Shown piece after piece: positions 28,010 to 36,599 of a stretch of 64,000 nucleotides of DNA (position 1 is the first letter of the stretch; each line of letters starts with the position of its first letter). The notes below the pieces were generated by a model that was not told the origin of the DNA, did no database searches, and saw nothing but the letters and a program-made list of their open reading frames with translations. Made by a program: the position numbers and the translations under genes. This DNA is from Paenibacillus nanensis. GTDB taxonomy: Bacteria; Bacillota; Bacilli; Paenibacillales; Paenibacillaceae. Location of the stretch: positions 186,001-250,000 of the forward strand of contig NZ_QXQA01000005.1 of NCBI RefSeq assembly GCF_003583765.1, read 5' to 3'.

Positions 28010-29877
28010 CGATTCACCTTCTCGGCCGGCAGCATCAAGCTGATTTCCGCGCCATGCCCCGGCTTGCCCGCCGCCTGTAACCCGTAGCTTGGCCCATAAT
28101 GCAGCTTGATCCGTTCATTAATGTTTCGCAAACCAATTCCCCCGCTCTGTCCGCCGCTGCTTGGGTTCCGGCTGATTTTTCCCGCCAAAGCGCGGTTCAG
28201 CTCCTCCAACGTTTTTTCGTTCATACCGATTCCGTCATCCTTCACCCGGATGACCGCTTCCTGACCGTGAACCTCCGCGGTTAGCTGAATATGCATCACC
28301 GGCTTGCTTTCATCCAAACCATGATAGATCGCGTTCTCCACAATCGGCTGCAGCGCAAGCTTAATGAGAGGGAAGCGTGACATCGCCTCAGGGATGTCCA
28401 TGGTGAGGACGAACCGTCCCGGATATCGGTAATTTAACAACTCGACGTAATGGCGAACATGAGCCGCTTCATCCGCTAACGTCACTTCTTCGTGCAGATC
28501 GCTAATGCTGTAGCGGAGCAGCTTTCCCAAAATGGCGATCATATCGGCCGCTTCCGTATCGTCATTTATTTCCGCCGTCATCCGGATCGTCTCGAGCGTA
28601 TTATACATGAAATGCGGGTTAATCTGGTTCTGCAGCGCCTGCAGCTCCGCTGCCTTCTTCTTCGTTTCCATCTCGTAAATATCCTGGATCAATTGATCGA
28701 TCCGGACGATCATGCGGTTGAACTGGTTGCCCAGCTGCCCGACCTCATCGCGGTATTTAACAGGAAATTGCACGCCGAAATCCCCCTCCTGCACGTTTTT
28801 CATGAGACGGGTCATCCTGCGCAGCGAATTGGTCAAGGCAAAGGAAAAGATGAAGGAAATCAGAAGCGCGACGAGCAGCGTGACGATCGTCGCGATCCAC
28901 GTTACCTTGCGGATAACCGACGCGTCTTTCGTCAGCTCGCTTTCCGGTATCGCGGTCATAATTTTCCAGCCTGTCTCAGGCGACGTCGTATAAATATAGA
29001 GCCGATTCACACCGTCAATCTTTTCGTAGAAGCTGCCTTTTTTGCCGGTCGCGCGTTTTATGACCGGATCGTCAGCCGCATGAATGGCCATGCGCTCCCC
29101 CAGGCTGTCATAAATGATCGTTCCTTCCTCGTCGAAGACGATGGAGCTGCCTTTGATCGCCGTATCCAATTCCTTAATCCCGTCTTCCATCACGCTGACA
29201 TTGGCGTCGACCGCGATGAGTCCGATGGGCTCCAGCGACTTATCGATGATTTTGCGGACAACCGTGAACGCGTATTTTTCGGATTGCAGGTTGCTGATAT
29301 ATTTCTGGGTGCTGAACAGCAGCTCTTCTCCGCTGGAAAGCTCCGCCTTCTCCCGCCACGTTTTGTAGCTGTCCATAATGTCCTCGCGGATGCTTCCGCT
29401 CACAGTCGTATAGTAGCCATTGCCGTATTGATCGAAAATATAGACCGTGTTGGAGCCCCGTTTGATCATGTTGATAAACGAAATATTGTTTTCGATGCCC
29501 CGTTGTATCGCCAGAAGCAAATTAAAGTCTTCCGGTACGCTGCCTTCGCTGTCCCCTTTCGCGGCTTCCCGCTGCTCGTAGTATTGATTGGAGCGGATCA
29601 AGTTCTGCTTGATGTCGTCCTGATAAGCGGGAATGGAGGAAATGCGGATCATGTCCTCGATATAATCATCGATCCGGGCCATCATCGCTTCCTGCATCGT
29701 TGCCGAGAATACGATCGTCTTCTCTTCGATGGAAGCCGAATAGTTAATGTAGGTAATGTAGCCGATAAAAGACAGCGGAAGCGTAATCAGCAGGAAGAAA
29801 ACAAGGAACAGCTTCCGTTCCATCTTCATGCTGCCGACCGCCACAAGCGTTCGCGAGACCGCCCTCCGCAGCATCAT
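28006..29877 (-). CDS. Sensor histidine kinase, YesM/LytS type
   Basis: A 623-aa membrane kinase. One membrane segment lies near residues 23-45 (LFLVFFLLITLPLSFIGYI), then a long extracellular Cache-like domain, a second membrane segment (VTWIATIVTLLVALLISFIF) and HAMP. A His_kinase domain follows with the phospho-acceptor His at about residue 420 (NQINPHFMYNTLETIR). The ATPase end has VKDDGIGM and GGIGLRNINERIKLHYG. Start and stop both overlap neighbours by ATGA, with the SDR gene before and the binding-protein gene after. No response regulator is adjacent; the likely partner is the YesN-type regulator at 17902-18627. Confidence 0.93.
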   Translation of the reverse strand: MMLRRAVSRTLVAVGSMKMERKLFLVFFLLITLPLSFIGYITYINYSASIEEKTIVFSATMQEAMMARIDDYIEDMIRISSIPAYQDDIKQNLIRSNQYYEQREAAKGDSEGSVPEDFNLLLAIQRGIENNISFINMIKRGSNTVYIFDQYGNGYYTTVSGSIREDIMDSYKTWREKAELSSGEELLFSTQKYISNLQSEKYAFTVVRKIIDKSLEPIGLIAVDANVSVMEDGIKELDTAIKGSSIVFDEEGTIIYDSLGERMAIHAADDPVIKRATGKKGSFYEKIDGVNRLYIYTTSPETGWKIMTAIPESELTKDASVIRKVTWIATIVTLLVALLISFIFSFALTNSLRRMTRLMKNVQEGDFGVQFPVKYRDEVGQLGNQFNRMIVRIDQLIQDIYEMETKKKAAELQALQNQINPHFMYNTLETIRMTAEINDDTEAADMIAILGKLLRYSISDLHEEVTLADEAAHVRHYVELLNYRYPGRFVLTMDIPEAMSRFPLIKLALQPIVENAIYHGLDESKPVMHIQLTAEVHGQEAVIRVKDDGIGMNEKTLEELNRALAGKISRNPSSGGQSGGIGLRNINERIKLHYGPSYGLQAAGKPGHGAEISLMLPAEKVNR

Positions 29878-30635
29878 ATTGCCGGCATAATGTTGCCGCC
29901 GTTAACGGGAATGAACGCGCCCGTAATAAAACCCGCCAGATCGGATGCGAGGAAGGCGACCGCATTGGCGATTTCCTGGTCCGTTCCTCTCCTCTTCAGC
30001 GGCACCGCGGCGCTGTACCCTTCATTTATTTCGGTGCCGCTCTCGCGGTCACGGTCGCTGATCGTCCAGCCGGGCGCCACTTGGTTTACCGTCACTTGAC
30101 TTTCCCCGACTTCGCGAGCTAACACGCGATATACGCCGTCCATCCCGCGCTTGCCTGCCGTGTAAGCGGATTGCGTAGGGAAGTTTTGCATGGCGCATTC
30201 CGTATTAATTCCGATGAATCGGCCCCAGCGCTGCTGCTTCATATCGGGCACGAACGCTTTAGCGAGCAATACGCTTTGCAGCACGCACGACTCGAATTGG
30301 CCGACATAATCCTCCAGCGGCTGCTCCAGTACGGTTGTCCAATTGTATTGAATAACGGCATTCGCCACAACGATATCGACGCGGCCAAGCCCTTCTTGAA
30401 CAGCCGTTTTAATGTTTCGAATATCGTCTTCCTTGGTCACGTCGCCTTGAACCGCAATTGCTCTTCTTCCCATGCCTCGAATCTCGTTCTGCAGCTCGGC
30501 GGCTTTTCTCTCATTCGCATGATAGTGGATCGCAATATCCGCGCCGCATGCCGCCAGCGTGCGCGCCATCACTCGTCCCAAATCTCCTGTAGCTCCTGTT
30601 ATTAACGCCGTCTTGCCGGTCAAATCGATCTTCAT
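29874..30635 (-). CDS. Short-chain dehydrogenase/reductase, atypical active site
   Basis: A 253-aa Rossmann-fold protein with the cofactor motif TGATGDLGRVMA, QGDVTKEDDI and the catalytic YTAGK. Two features are unusual: NAG of classical SDRs is NAV, and the residue 13 before the catalytic Tyr, normally Ser, is Thr (INTECAMQNFPTQSAY). It may be an oxidoreductase for a sugar or polyol, or a diverged member. It is the first gene of the coupled operon with the sensor kinase. The ATG has GGAG 10 nt upstream. Confidence 0.85.
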   Translation of the reverse strand: MKIDLTGKTALITGATGDLGRVMARTLAACGADIAIHYHANERKAAELQNEIRGMGRRAIAVQGDVTKEDDIRNIKTAVQEGLGRVDIVVANAVIQYNWTTVLEQPLEDYVGQFESCVLQSVLLAKAFVPDMKQQRWGRFIGINTECAMQNFPTQSAYTAGKRGMDGVYRVLAREVGESQVTVNQVAPGWTISDRDRESGTEINEGYSAAVPLKRRGTDQEIANAVAFLASDLAGFITGAFIPVNGGNIMPAI

Positions 30636-30674
30636 GTCTTATCGGCTCCTCTATGCCCCATACGGAACGGTTGA

Positions 30675-30690
30675 TTTGTTATATAACTTA
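30675..30690. promoter_or_regulatory. Palindromic operator before the SDR-kinase operon
   Basis: TTTGTTATATAACTTA has the same left half and the 10-bp core GTTATATAAC as the perfect palindrome at 22096-22111. On the minus strand it begins at the end of the -10 box, so a repressor here would block transcription. The operon encodes a LacI-family protein, giving likely autoregulation. Confidence 0.62.
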
Positions 30691-30717
30691 TTATTAATTA
30701 TGCTACCGGAATGTCAA
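30688..30717 (-). promoter_or_regulatory. Promoter of the SDR-kinase-SBP-LacI operon
   Basis: On the minus strand consensus TTGACA (30712-30717) is followed after 17 or 18 bp by ATAATA or TAATAA (30688-30694). Confidence 0.75.
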
Positions 30718-30719
30718 CC

Positions 30720-30758
30720 AAAAAAGCTTACCCGAGGCGTTTCGCCTCGAATAAGCTT
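30720..30758 (-). terminator. Intrinsic terminator of the MacB-like ABC operon
   Basis: Arms TAAGCTT and CGAGGCG form an interrupted stem over 30724-30758 with a short loop. The minus strand continues into T-rich sequence. Confidence 0.8.
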
Positions 30759-30763
30759 CTCGA

Positions 30764-31639
30764 TTAGTCCCCGGCCTCTTCGGGCGGGAGGATGACGATC
30801 TTCCCTTCCGCAAGCTCCAGCCGGACTTTATTGCTGTTCTTAAGTCCCAGCGTTTCCAAATAGCCGGAAGGCACCTGGAGCCGTCCCGCCTTGTCCAGAA
30901 TCGCGTATTCCACATGCGACTGCTCCTCTTGGTCCAGCTCGGCAAGCTCCTCCGCATAAGAACGTCTCCGCAGCATCTCCGAGGAGATCTTCCCGTCGCG
31001 GATCGCGGCGACGCGGTCCACCTTTTTGGCCAGCTCGGGATCGTGGGTTACGATTACAATCGTAATGCCGAGCGAGCGGTTCAGCTCGCGGAACAAATCC
31101 AAAATCTGATTCGACATTTTGCTGTCAACAGAGCCTGTCGGCTCATCCGCCAAGAGCAGCTTCGGATGGTTCGCAAGCGCAATGGCGATGGCCACCCGCT
31201 GCTGCTCGCCGCCGGACAGCTGGTACAGCTTGCTGTTCGCCCGGTGGCTTAAGCCGACAGCGTCGAGCAGCTCCTTCGCCCTCCAGCGCTTCCGGCTGCC
31301 GGTCAGCAGAATCGGAAGCTCCACGTTTTCTTGCGCGGTCAAATACGGGATCAGGTTGCGGGCGTTATTTTGCCAGACGAAGCCGACGCTTTTGCGCTTA
31401 TAGCGGACAAGATCGCGCTCCGTAAATTTCAGCATGTCTTTGCCGTCGACGATCAGCTTGCCGGCTGTCGGCCGGTCAAGTCCGCCCAGCATGTTCAGCA
31501 GCGTCGATTTACCGCTGCCGCTGTTGCCGATAATCGCCATCAGCTCTCCGTCTTCAATGTGCAGGTCTAGGCCCTGCAGCGCAAACACTTCCAAATCCGC
31601 CGTTTTGTATATTTTGACAAGTCCTTCGCAATGAATCAT
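30764..31639 (-). CDS. ABC transporter ATPase with AbrB-like C-terminal extension
   Basis: A 291-aa MacB/LolD-type ATPase: Walker [10 protein letters not shown], signature LSGGEQQR, Walker [13 protein letters not shown] and switch His in VTHDPE. After the usual end near residue 225 it has about 65 more residues. These include [20 protein letters not shown], then [18 protein letters not shown], which resembles the SpoVT/AbrB swapped-hairpin fold. It starts 2 bp after the FtsX-like permease gene and is the last gene of the four-gene operon. Confidence 0.9.
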   Translation of the reverse strand: MIHCEGLVKIYKTADLEVFALQGLDLHIEDGELMAIIGNSGSGKSTLLNMLGGLDRPTAGKLIVDGKDMLKFTERDLVRYKRKSVGFVWQNNARNLIPYLTAQENVELPILLTGSRKRWRAKELLDAVGLSHRANSKLYQLSGGEQQRVAIAIALANHPKLLLADEPTGSVDSKMSNQILDLFRELNRSLGITIVIVTHDPELAKKVDRVAAIRDGKISSEMLRRRSYAEELAELDQEEQSHVEYAILDKAGRLQVPSGYLETLGLKNSNKVRLELAEGKIVILPPEEAGD

Positions 31640-31641
31640 CT

Positions 31642-34521
31642 TTAGTCCTCCCCGAGCTTAAGCGCCTGATGGATGCGCAGCTTCGAAAGCATGAAACCCA
31701 ATATGCCGATTCCGATTGTCAGCATCATGCCTACCATCCAATAAATGCGGATCAAATCGCCCTCTTCGATCTGGACGATAAAAGGCGGCACAAGGCTGCT
31801 CGGGTTAAAGACGATTTGGAAGTTCGGAACGTACAGCATGCTGGCTACGTTGCCGACAATAATGCCGAGCAGCACCGAGACCCCTGAAGTCAATATTTGC
31901 TCGGCTGCCAGCATGGCAATGAGATGGCGAACGGACAAACCAATCGCCCGCAGGATCCCGTTCTGAAGCGTCCGGCCTTTAAGCGACAGCACCCAATACA
32001 GCAGGAAGCCGATAAAGCTGACCAGCAGGGAGATCACAAACCCAAGCGTCAGCAAACCGTTGAGCGCAAGCAGGAACGGGTCGTTTTTGGCCAGCGTCAA
32101 GTCTTCTTTCGTATTGACGATGTTCGTCACGGACAGCTCCGACTCTTCTATTCCCGCATACAGCTCCGCGGTCGTCGCCCCGGGCTTCAGCTTAAGCCAT
32201 ACTTGATACGGCTCCATCGCCAGCTGCAGCTGGATGCGGGACAAATGGCCGACGACCAGCATGGGCGCGTTGCCCGCCGGCTCCGTGGAATCGGCCGATT
32301 GAAGTAAGCTCCTCGGCGGAAGGGGATTAAAGGTCGGGAAATAATCGATGATTCCGAATACCCGAAACGGCTGAGACGATACGCCCTCCCAGCCAAGCTG
32401 AATCGCATCGCCGACCTCTACCCCTTTCTGCTCGGCAAGCGTCCGCGATATTAGAACGGCATCCGTCTCCCCCGCCATCAAATTCAAGTAGTCATTCAGC
32501 GAATAGTCTAGTAGAGAATCCCGGAACCAAGTCGTCATGCCGAACTGATCGGTATCAATGCCCATAAGCGTGACGGTGCCGTTACTATCGCCGGCGGAAA
32601 AAAACGCATCTTCTTTCGTAAACACTTTAGCCCCGTACTCTACCCCCGGAAGCTCCAAAAACGGTTCGAACGGCGGCTCCAAATAATTAATTTTTTCCGG
32701 AGCCGGCTGGACTACGCTCTGCTCCGGAGGTCCTCCGAATACCGGCGGAGGAGGGGCGTCGTTGATCCACGTGACATCCATTACGATATCCGCTCCGTTC
32801 CCGTAGCGGATCCGGTCCTCCGTGTTCATATTGATCGTGCGGGCGGCGGAAGCGCTGAATACGCCCGTCGCGATCGTCATAATAAGAAATACCATCAGGA
32901 ACTGGTATTGGCTGCTCGACCTTCCGACTTGAATAAGCGTCGCGTACAAAGACGGCGGCCACCATTTTTTCCCGACCCAATAAAGGAGACGAAGCGTCCA
33001 AGGATACAGCCGGAGAAGCAGCAGGCCAGATCCCATAATAAAGAGCGCCGGCACAATAAATTGCAGCGGATCGATGTTAAGATCGGTAGAATTCAGCCCG
33101 AGCGCTTGAAGATCCTCTAGTCGTCGCTTAAAGGTGTATAAGCCGTAAATGGCCAATGCCAGAGCGATGACATCAAGGAACATCTTATGCCACAAAGGAG
33201 TCTTAACGAGCCTTGCCATCTGCTGCTTATGATCCACAATCGACACGCGTGTGGCCATAATGATCGGAATCATCGTAATGATCAGGCAGCCGAGCGCGGC
33301 CAACGCGCCGTACAGGAACGCGGTCTCCGTCATCCGGATCGGCAAGCCGACGCGCGAGATAAATACCATGAAACCGTTCGACGCGCCTAAAACCTTCGTC
33401 AGCATGGCGCCGATGAACGGGCCTAACAGGACGGAAGCCCCGCAAAGCAGCAGCCCTTCAACCAAATAGGAGGCGATAATTTGCCATCTTGCTGCTCCCC
33501 TGCTTCGCAGAACGGCAATTTCGTTTTTTTGCCTGCCCGCGATCAGGTTCGCAACCATAAACATATAGAAGGCCAGCATAATCATGACCGGCACGTTCAA
33601 GGCCCACATCAGCAGATTCAGATTTTCCGCCCGGACCAAATAAAGCTCGATCGTATCATAAGCGACCGCATCCAGCTTCATTTGATAAAGCGTGACCTGG
33701 CCAAGAAGCGTGGTGCGGATCAGGTTATACGTGCTAAGATAAGTCTCGATGTGCCGATATTCCATTTTGGAATAATCCATGACGGTATACCAGCCCGCGC
33801 TCGTTGCCGGGATCAGCCGGTCCTGCAGCATGAGCTGATAGGCCGTTTCGAAAGGCATAATAAAGCTGGTGTTCATATCACCTAAATTTCCGAAGCGAAA
33901 AAAGAGCTCGTCATCCGAAGCCTTCTCCAAGACGCCGACCGGTTTGATTTTCATGGTTCCGGCAATCCTGTCGTCTTCAATTACAAATACAGTGTCCAGC
34001 ACCGCGTCAAATTCTACCAGAGCCCGCTCTGTCACAAGCACCTCATAGACGCCTTCAACCGGCTGCTTGGAGGGCAAGCGGCCATCCTTAAGCTTAATAT
34101 GCTGTTCCAAGTTCGAGTAAGATTTAAAAGTCGCCGAAAACTTATTTTTCGGTTCCGGATCGTTCTCTACTTTAAACCTGAGCGACGCCGATACAAGATC
34201 CGTTACCTGCTCTTGAAGCGGCAGCTGGAATCCGCTCGCGGCATCGTTTTTCATTACCCGGTCTACTTGGTCGAACATCGATAAATGCCGGTCGGGCCGG
34301 TTCGACGGGAACGTAAACGAGGAATATACCGAGCCCGGATATTGATTGGTGACGGTCTGCGAGCGCTCCAGATCCTTCTTCAGCATACGGGACAGTATGC
34401 CTTCCGAATAAATAGGCATGCTGCTTACGAGCGCGACCGACATGATAATGCCGACAAACAAGCTAAAAACAAGCCATTTGTTCTGCAGCATCTTACGGAT
34501 AATCATTACGAATAAAGCCAT
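31642..34521 (-). CDS. FtsX/MacB-like ABC permease, two FtsX domains
   Basis: A 959-aa membrane protein. It has an N-terminal membrane anchor (LVFSLFVGIIMSVALVSSMPI) and a long extracellular domain. The first FtsX block follows (NEIAVLRSRGAARWQIIASYL), then a second extracellular domain and the C-terminal FtsX block (NGILRAIGLSVRHLIAMLAAEQ). Such permeases drive extrusion or mechanotransmission at the membrane surface with a cytoplasmic ATPase. The operon has two ATPases and a membrane-fusion-type lipoprotein, as in MacAB-like systems of Gram-positives. The substrate is unknown. Confidence 0.9.
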   Translation of the reverse strand: MALFVMIIRKMLQNKWLVFSLFVGIIMSVALVSSMPIYSEGILSRMLKKDLERSQTVTNQYPGSVYSSFTFPSNRPDRHLSMFDQVDRVMKNDAASGFQLPLQEQVTDLVSASLRFKVENDPEPKNKFSATFKSYSNLEQHIKLKDGRLPSKQPVEGVYEVLVTERALVEFDAVLDTVFVIEDDRIAGTMKIKPVGVLEKASDDELFFRFGNLGDMNTSFIMPFETAYQLMLQDRLIPATSAGWYTVMDYSKMEYRHIETYLSTYNLIRTTLLGQVTLYQMKLDAVAYDTIELYLVRAENLNLLMWALNVPVMIMLAFYMFMVANLIAGRQKNEIAVLRSRGAARWQIIASYLVEGLLLCGASVLLGPFIGAMLTKVLGASNGFMVFISRVGLPIRMTETAFLYGALAALGCLIITMIPIIMATRVSIVDHKQQMARLVKTPLWHKMFLDVIALALAIYGLYTFKRRLEDLQALGLNSTDLNIDPLQFIVPALFIMGSGLLLLRLYPWTLRLLYWVGKKWWPPSLYATLIQVGRSSSQYQFLMVFLIMTIATGVFSASAARTINMNTEDRIRYGNGADIVMDVTWINDAPPPPVFGGPPEQSVVQPAPEKINYLEPPFEPFLELPGVEYGAKVFTKEDAFFSAGDSNGTVTLMGIDTDQFGMTTWFRDSLLDYSLNDYLNLMAGETDAVLISRTLAEQKGVEVGDAIQLGWEGVSSQPFRVFGIIDYFPTFNPLPPRSLLQSADSTEPAGNAPMLVVGHLSRIQLQLAMEPYQVWLKLKPGATTAELYAGIEESELSVTNIVNTKEDLTLAKNDPFLLALNGLLTLGFVISLLVSFIGFLLYWVLSLKGRTLQNGILRAIGLSVRHLIAMLAAEQILTSGVSVLLGIIVGNVASMLYVPNFQIVFNPSSLVPPFIVQIEEGDLIRIYWMVGMMLTIGIGILGFMLSKLRIHQALKLGED

Positions 34522-34560
34522 GCGACTAACCTCCCGGGGCCAATAGCCATTTCCCTCAAC

Positions 34561-35592
34561 CTATTGCAAAATGATGAGTTGACCCTCTTCGAGGCCTTTT
34601 GAAATTTCAACTACGGTGGAACCGACAATGCCTTGCTCGACGTCGATCTCGCGAACCTTGCCGCCGTCCTCCAGGACGCGTACGAACGTCCTGCCAAGGT
34701 AGCTGCGCAATCCGCTCCGCGGAATGATTAAAGCGTCCTCCCGCTCCTGCAGCCGTACGGTGACGTCCGTGCGGTCGCCGATCTCAGCCGTTTCCGGCAA
34801 TTGATCGCTTTCGACATATACATGGTTCATGTATCGCTGTTTCAAAATATCGTCTTCGGTAAACGGAGCGGTCGACGGCGTCTGGGTCACCTTGCCCGCA
34901 ATCTCCTCGTCGCCGAACTTCAGCATTGCGGTAAACCCGACTCCGATCTTGCTCGCGTCGGAAGTCGTGTCGACCTGGAAAGCAATTCTCAGCTTTTTCG
35001 GATCCGATAGCATAACAACCGTCTCATAAGGCTCGACCCTGGAGCCTTCCTCCAGCGGAGCGACATAAGTTATTGTGCCGTCCATCGTCGCAAGCAGCTG
35101 TTTGTTTTCGAGCGATTCAAGCAGCCGGCTATATTTCAGCTGGTCGATTTCGTATTGAAGCTCCGCAGCTGCAATCGCATCCGCGTTCTCCGAAAGTTTC
35201 GCTTCCCGAAGCTTGCCTTTGGCAACGAGCATGTTCAGCTCAAGCTGCTTGACTTGAATGTCGAGATCGCCTACGGCGAGCTGGACGAGAACATCCCCCT
35301 TTTTCACCTCATCGCCTGCTCTGACGAACACTTCCTTCACGCGGCCGCCTTCGGCCGCGAACGAGATTGCGTCGGATTCATAAGACTCCAGCGTGCCGTT
35401 GCCTCTCACCTCTTGCGCAATCGGCCCTCTGACAACAGGCTCGGTGCGGTAGTTCTCCTGGGCCGGCTTCACCAGCGGCGGCTTCAGCGGCTCCTCCTCG
35501 GCAGGCAGCAGCGAGCAGCCTGTAAGCGGTATCATAAATAACAATAATAAAATCGCAAACGTTGACGTTTTAGGTCGATGCCGGAACCACAA
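34561..35592 (-). CDS. HlyD/MacA-like membrane fusion lipoprotein
   Basis: A 343-aa exported protein with lipobox (FMIPLTGCSLLPAEEE). The barrel-sandwich (lipoyl-like) halves flank an alpha-helical hairpin: GRVKEVFVRAGDEVKKGDVLVQL, a coiled stretch rich in Leu and Glu, then LLATMDGTITYVAPLEEGSRVE. The TTG at 35592 is preferred because GGAGG lies 9 nt upstream; the start then overlaps the ATPase gene by 23 bp. It probably bridges the FtsX-like permease to extracellular substrates. Confidence 0.87.
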   Translation of the reverse strand: MWFRHRPKTSTFAILLLLFMIPLTGCSLLPAEEEPLKPPLVKPAQENYRTEPVVRGPIAQEVRGNGTLESYESDAISFAAEGGRVKEVFVRAGDEVKKGDVLVQLAVGDLDIQVKQLELNMLVAKGKLREAKLSENADAIAAAELQYEIDQLKYSRLLESLENKQLLATMDGTITYVAPLEEGSRVEPYETVVMLSDPKKLRIAFQVDTTSDASKIGVGFTAMLKFGDEEIAGKVTQTPSTAPFTEDDILKQRYMNHVYVESDQLPETAEIGDRTDVTVRLQEREDALIIPRSGLRSYLGRTFVRVLEDGGKVREIDVEQGIVGSTVVEISKGLEEGQLIILQ

Positions 35593-36256
35593 TTTGTCCA
35601 TCCTCCAATTCGTATACATGATCGACAATCTCCATAATAGCGGGGTCATGCGTTGTCATGATGATGGTCATTCCTGATGCCTCGACTAATTGGCGGAACA
35701 CTTTCATAATTTGCAAGCCCGTCTTGCTGTCCAGCTCCGCCGTCGGTTCATCGGCCAGAAGGAGGCTTGGCTTATGCGCGATCGCTCTTGCGATAGCTGT
35801 ACGCTGCTGCTCTCCGCCCGACAGCTCGAACGGCCGGTGGTTCATGCGCGGGCCAAGCCCTACCTGCTCCAATGCGGCTGTGGCCGCCGCTTTTCGTTCG
35901 GCAGCGGGGAATCCCGACACCCGCAAAATAAACTCGACATTTTCATAGGCGGACATCAGAGGAATAAGCGCAAACGACTGGAAAATCAGCCCCATTCGAG
36001 TCCGCCGCACCAGGTCCCGCTCTTTGTTCGACATCGCGGACAGCTCGCGGTCTTCAAATGTAATCGACCCTTCGCTGGGACGGTCCAGCGCGCTTAACAA
36101 ATTAATAAGCGTCGTTTTACCAGAGCCTGACCTGCCCTTGAACGCGACCAGCGATCCGGCAGGAACCGTCAGATCAACGCCCTTCAGCACATGAACGGCT
36201 CCGGAGCCTTTGCCAAACGTCCGCTTCACTCCGCTTGCCGCAATGATGTTCGGCAC
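35570..36256 (-). CDS. ABC transporter ATPase (MacB/LolD type)
   Basis: A 228-aa ATPase with Walker A GRSGSGKTT, signature [14 protein letters not shown], Walker [13 protein letters not shown] and switch His in TTHDPA. The GTG at 36256 has AAGGGGG about 7 nt upstream. It is the first gene of the operon that continues with the HlyD-like lipoprotein, the FtsX-like permease and a second ATPase. Having two different ATPases suggests a heterodimer or division between two functions. Confidence 0.92.
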   Translation of the reverse strand: MPNIIAASGVKRTFGKGSGAVHVLKGVDLTVPAGSLVAFKGRSGSGKTTLINLLSALDRPSEGSITFEDRELSAMSNKERDLVRRTRMGLIFQSFALIPLMSAYENVEFILRVSGFPAAERKAAATAALEQVGLGPRMNHRPFELSGGEQQRTAIARAIAHKPSLLLADEPTAELDSKTGLQIMKVFRQLVEASGMTIIMTTHDPAIMEIVDHVYELEDGQIVVPAST

Positions 36257-36599
36257 GCTTTTGCCCCCTTGTTTATATAATCGTTTACAGTACATGATTC
36301 TTTTTCCATTCTACCTTCGCGCATCTCGTTAAACAAGGTCTTTAAATACGGATAAATGTCATTATTCAACGCACTTTTATAGTAATTTTGCACATTAAAA
36401 AGACGGCAACCTCTGTAGGGTGCCGTCATTGGGGAAGCTTTCCTTATTACAAAACTGATATATTCGTTTCTGGTCTCGCTATACGAATGAATGATGGGAT
36501 ATGTTAATCGTACACATGACTAATCATCATCTTATTTTAGGATTGGAGGGGACTTTCAAAATAGACTGACAAACCGCGCGAAAAGTTGTTGAAGAGACG
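36257..36599. other. Intergenic region with promoter and orphan terminator
   Basis: This 343-bp stretch contains, on the minus strand, TTGTTT - 17 bp - TAGAAT (about 36319-36347) as the probable promoter of the ABC operon. A minus-oriented terminator lies upstream of it at 36397-36427. A 67-codon minus frame spans both and overlaps the ATPase start; it lacks a ribosome site and is not called. Confidence 0.55.
36397..36427 (-). terminator. Intrinsic terminator, minus orientation
   Basis: GACGGCA (36402-36408) pairs with TGCCGTC (36421-36427). The minus strand continues TTTTT. It may stop transcripts coming from the ABC exporter gene further right. Confidence 0.6.

Noticed and set aside
28492-30099. 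535-codon plus-strand ORF opposite the sensor kinase
   Set aside because: Antisense shadow of the kinase gene, rich in Arg and His, with no family resemblance.
36226-36429. 67-codon minus ORF before the MacB-like ATPase
   Set aside because: It begins in a terminator stem, lacks a ribosome site and overlaps the ATPase start out of frame.
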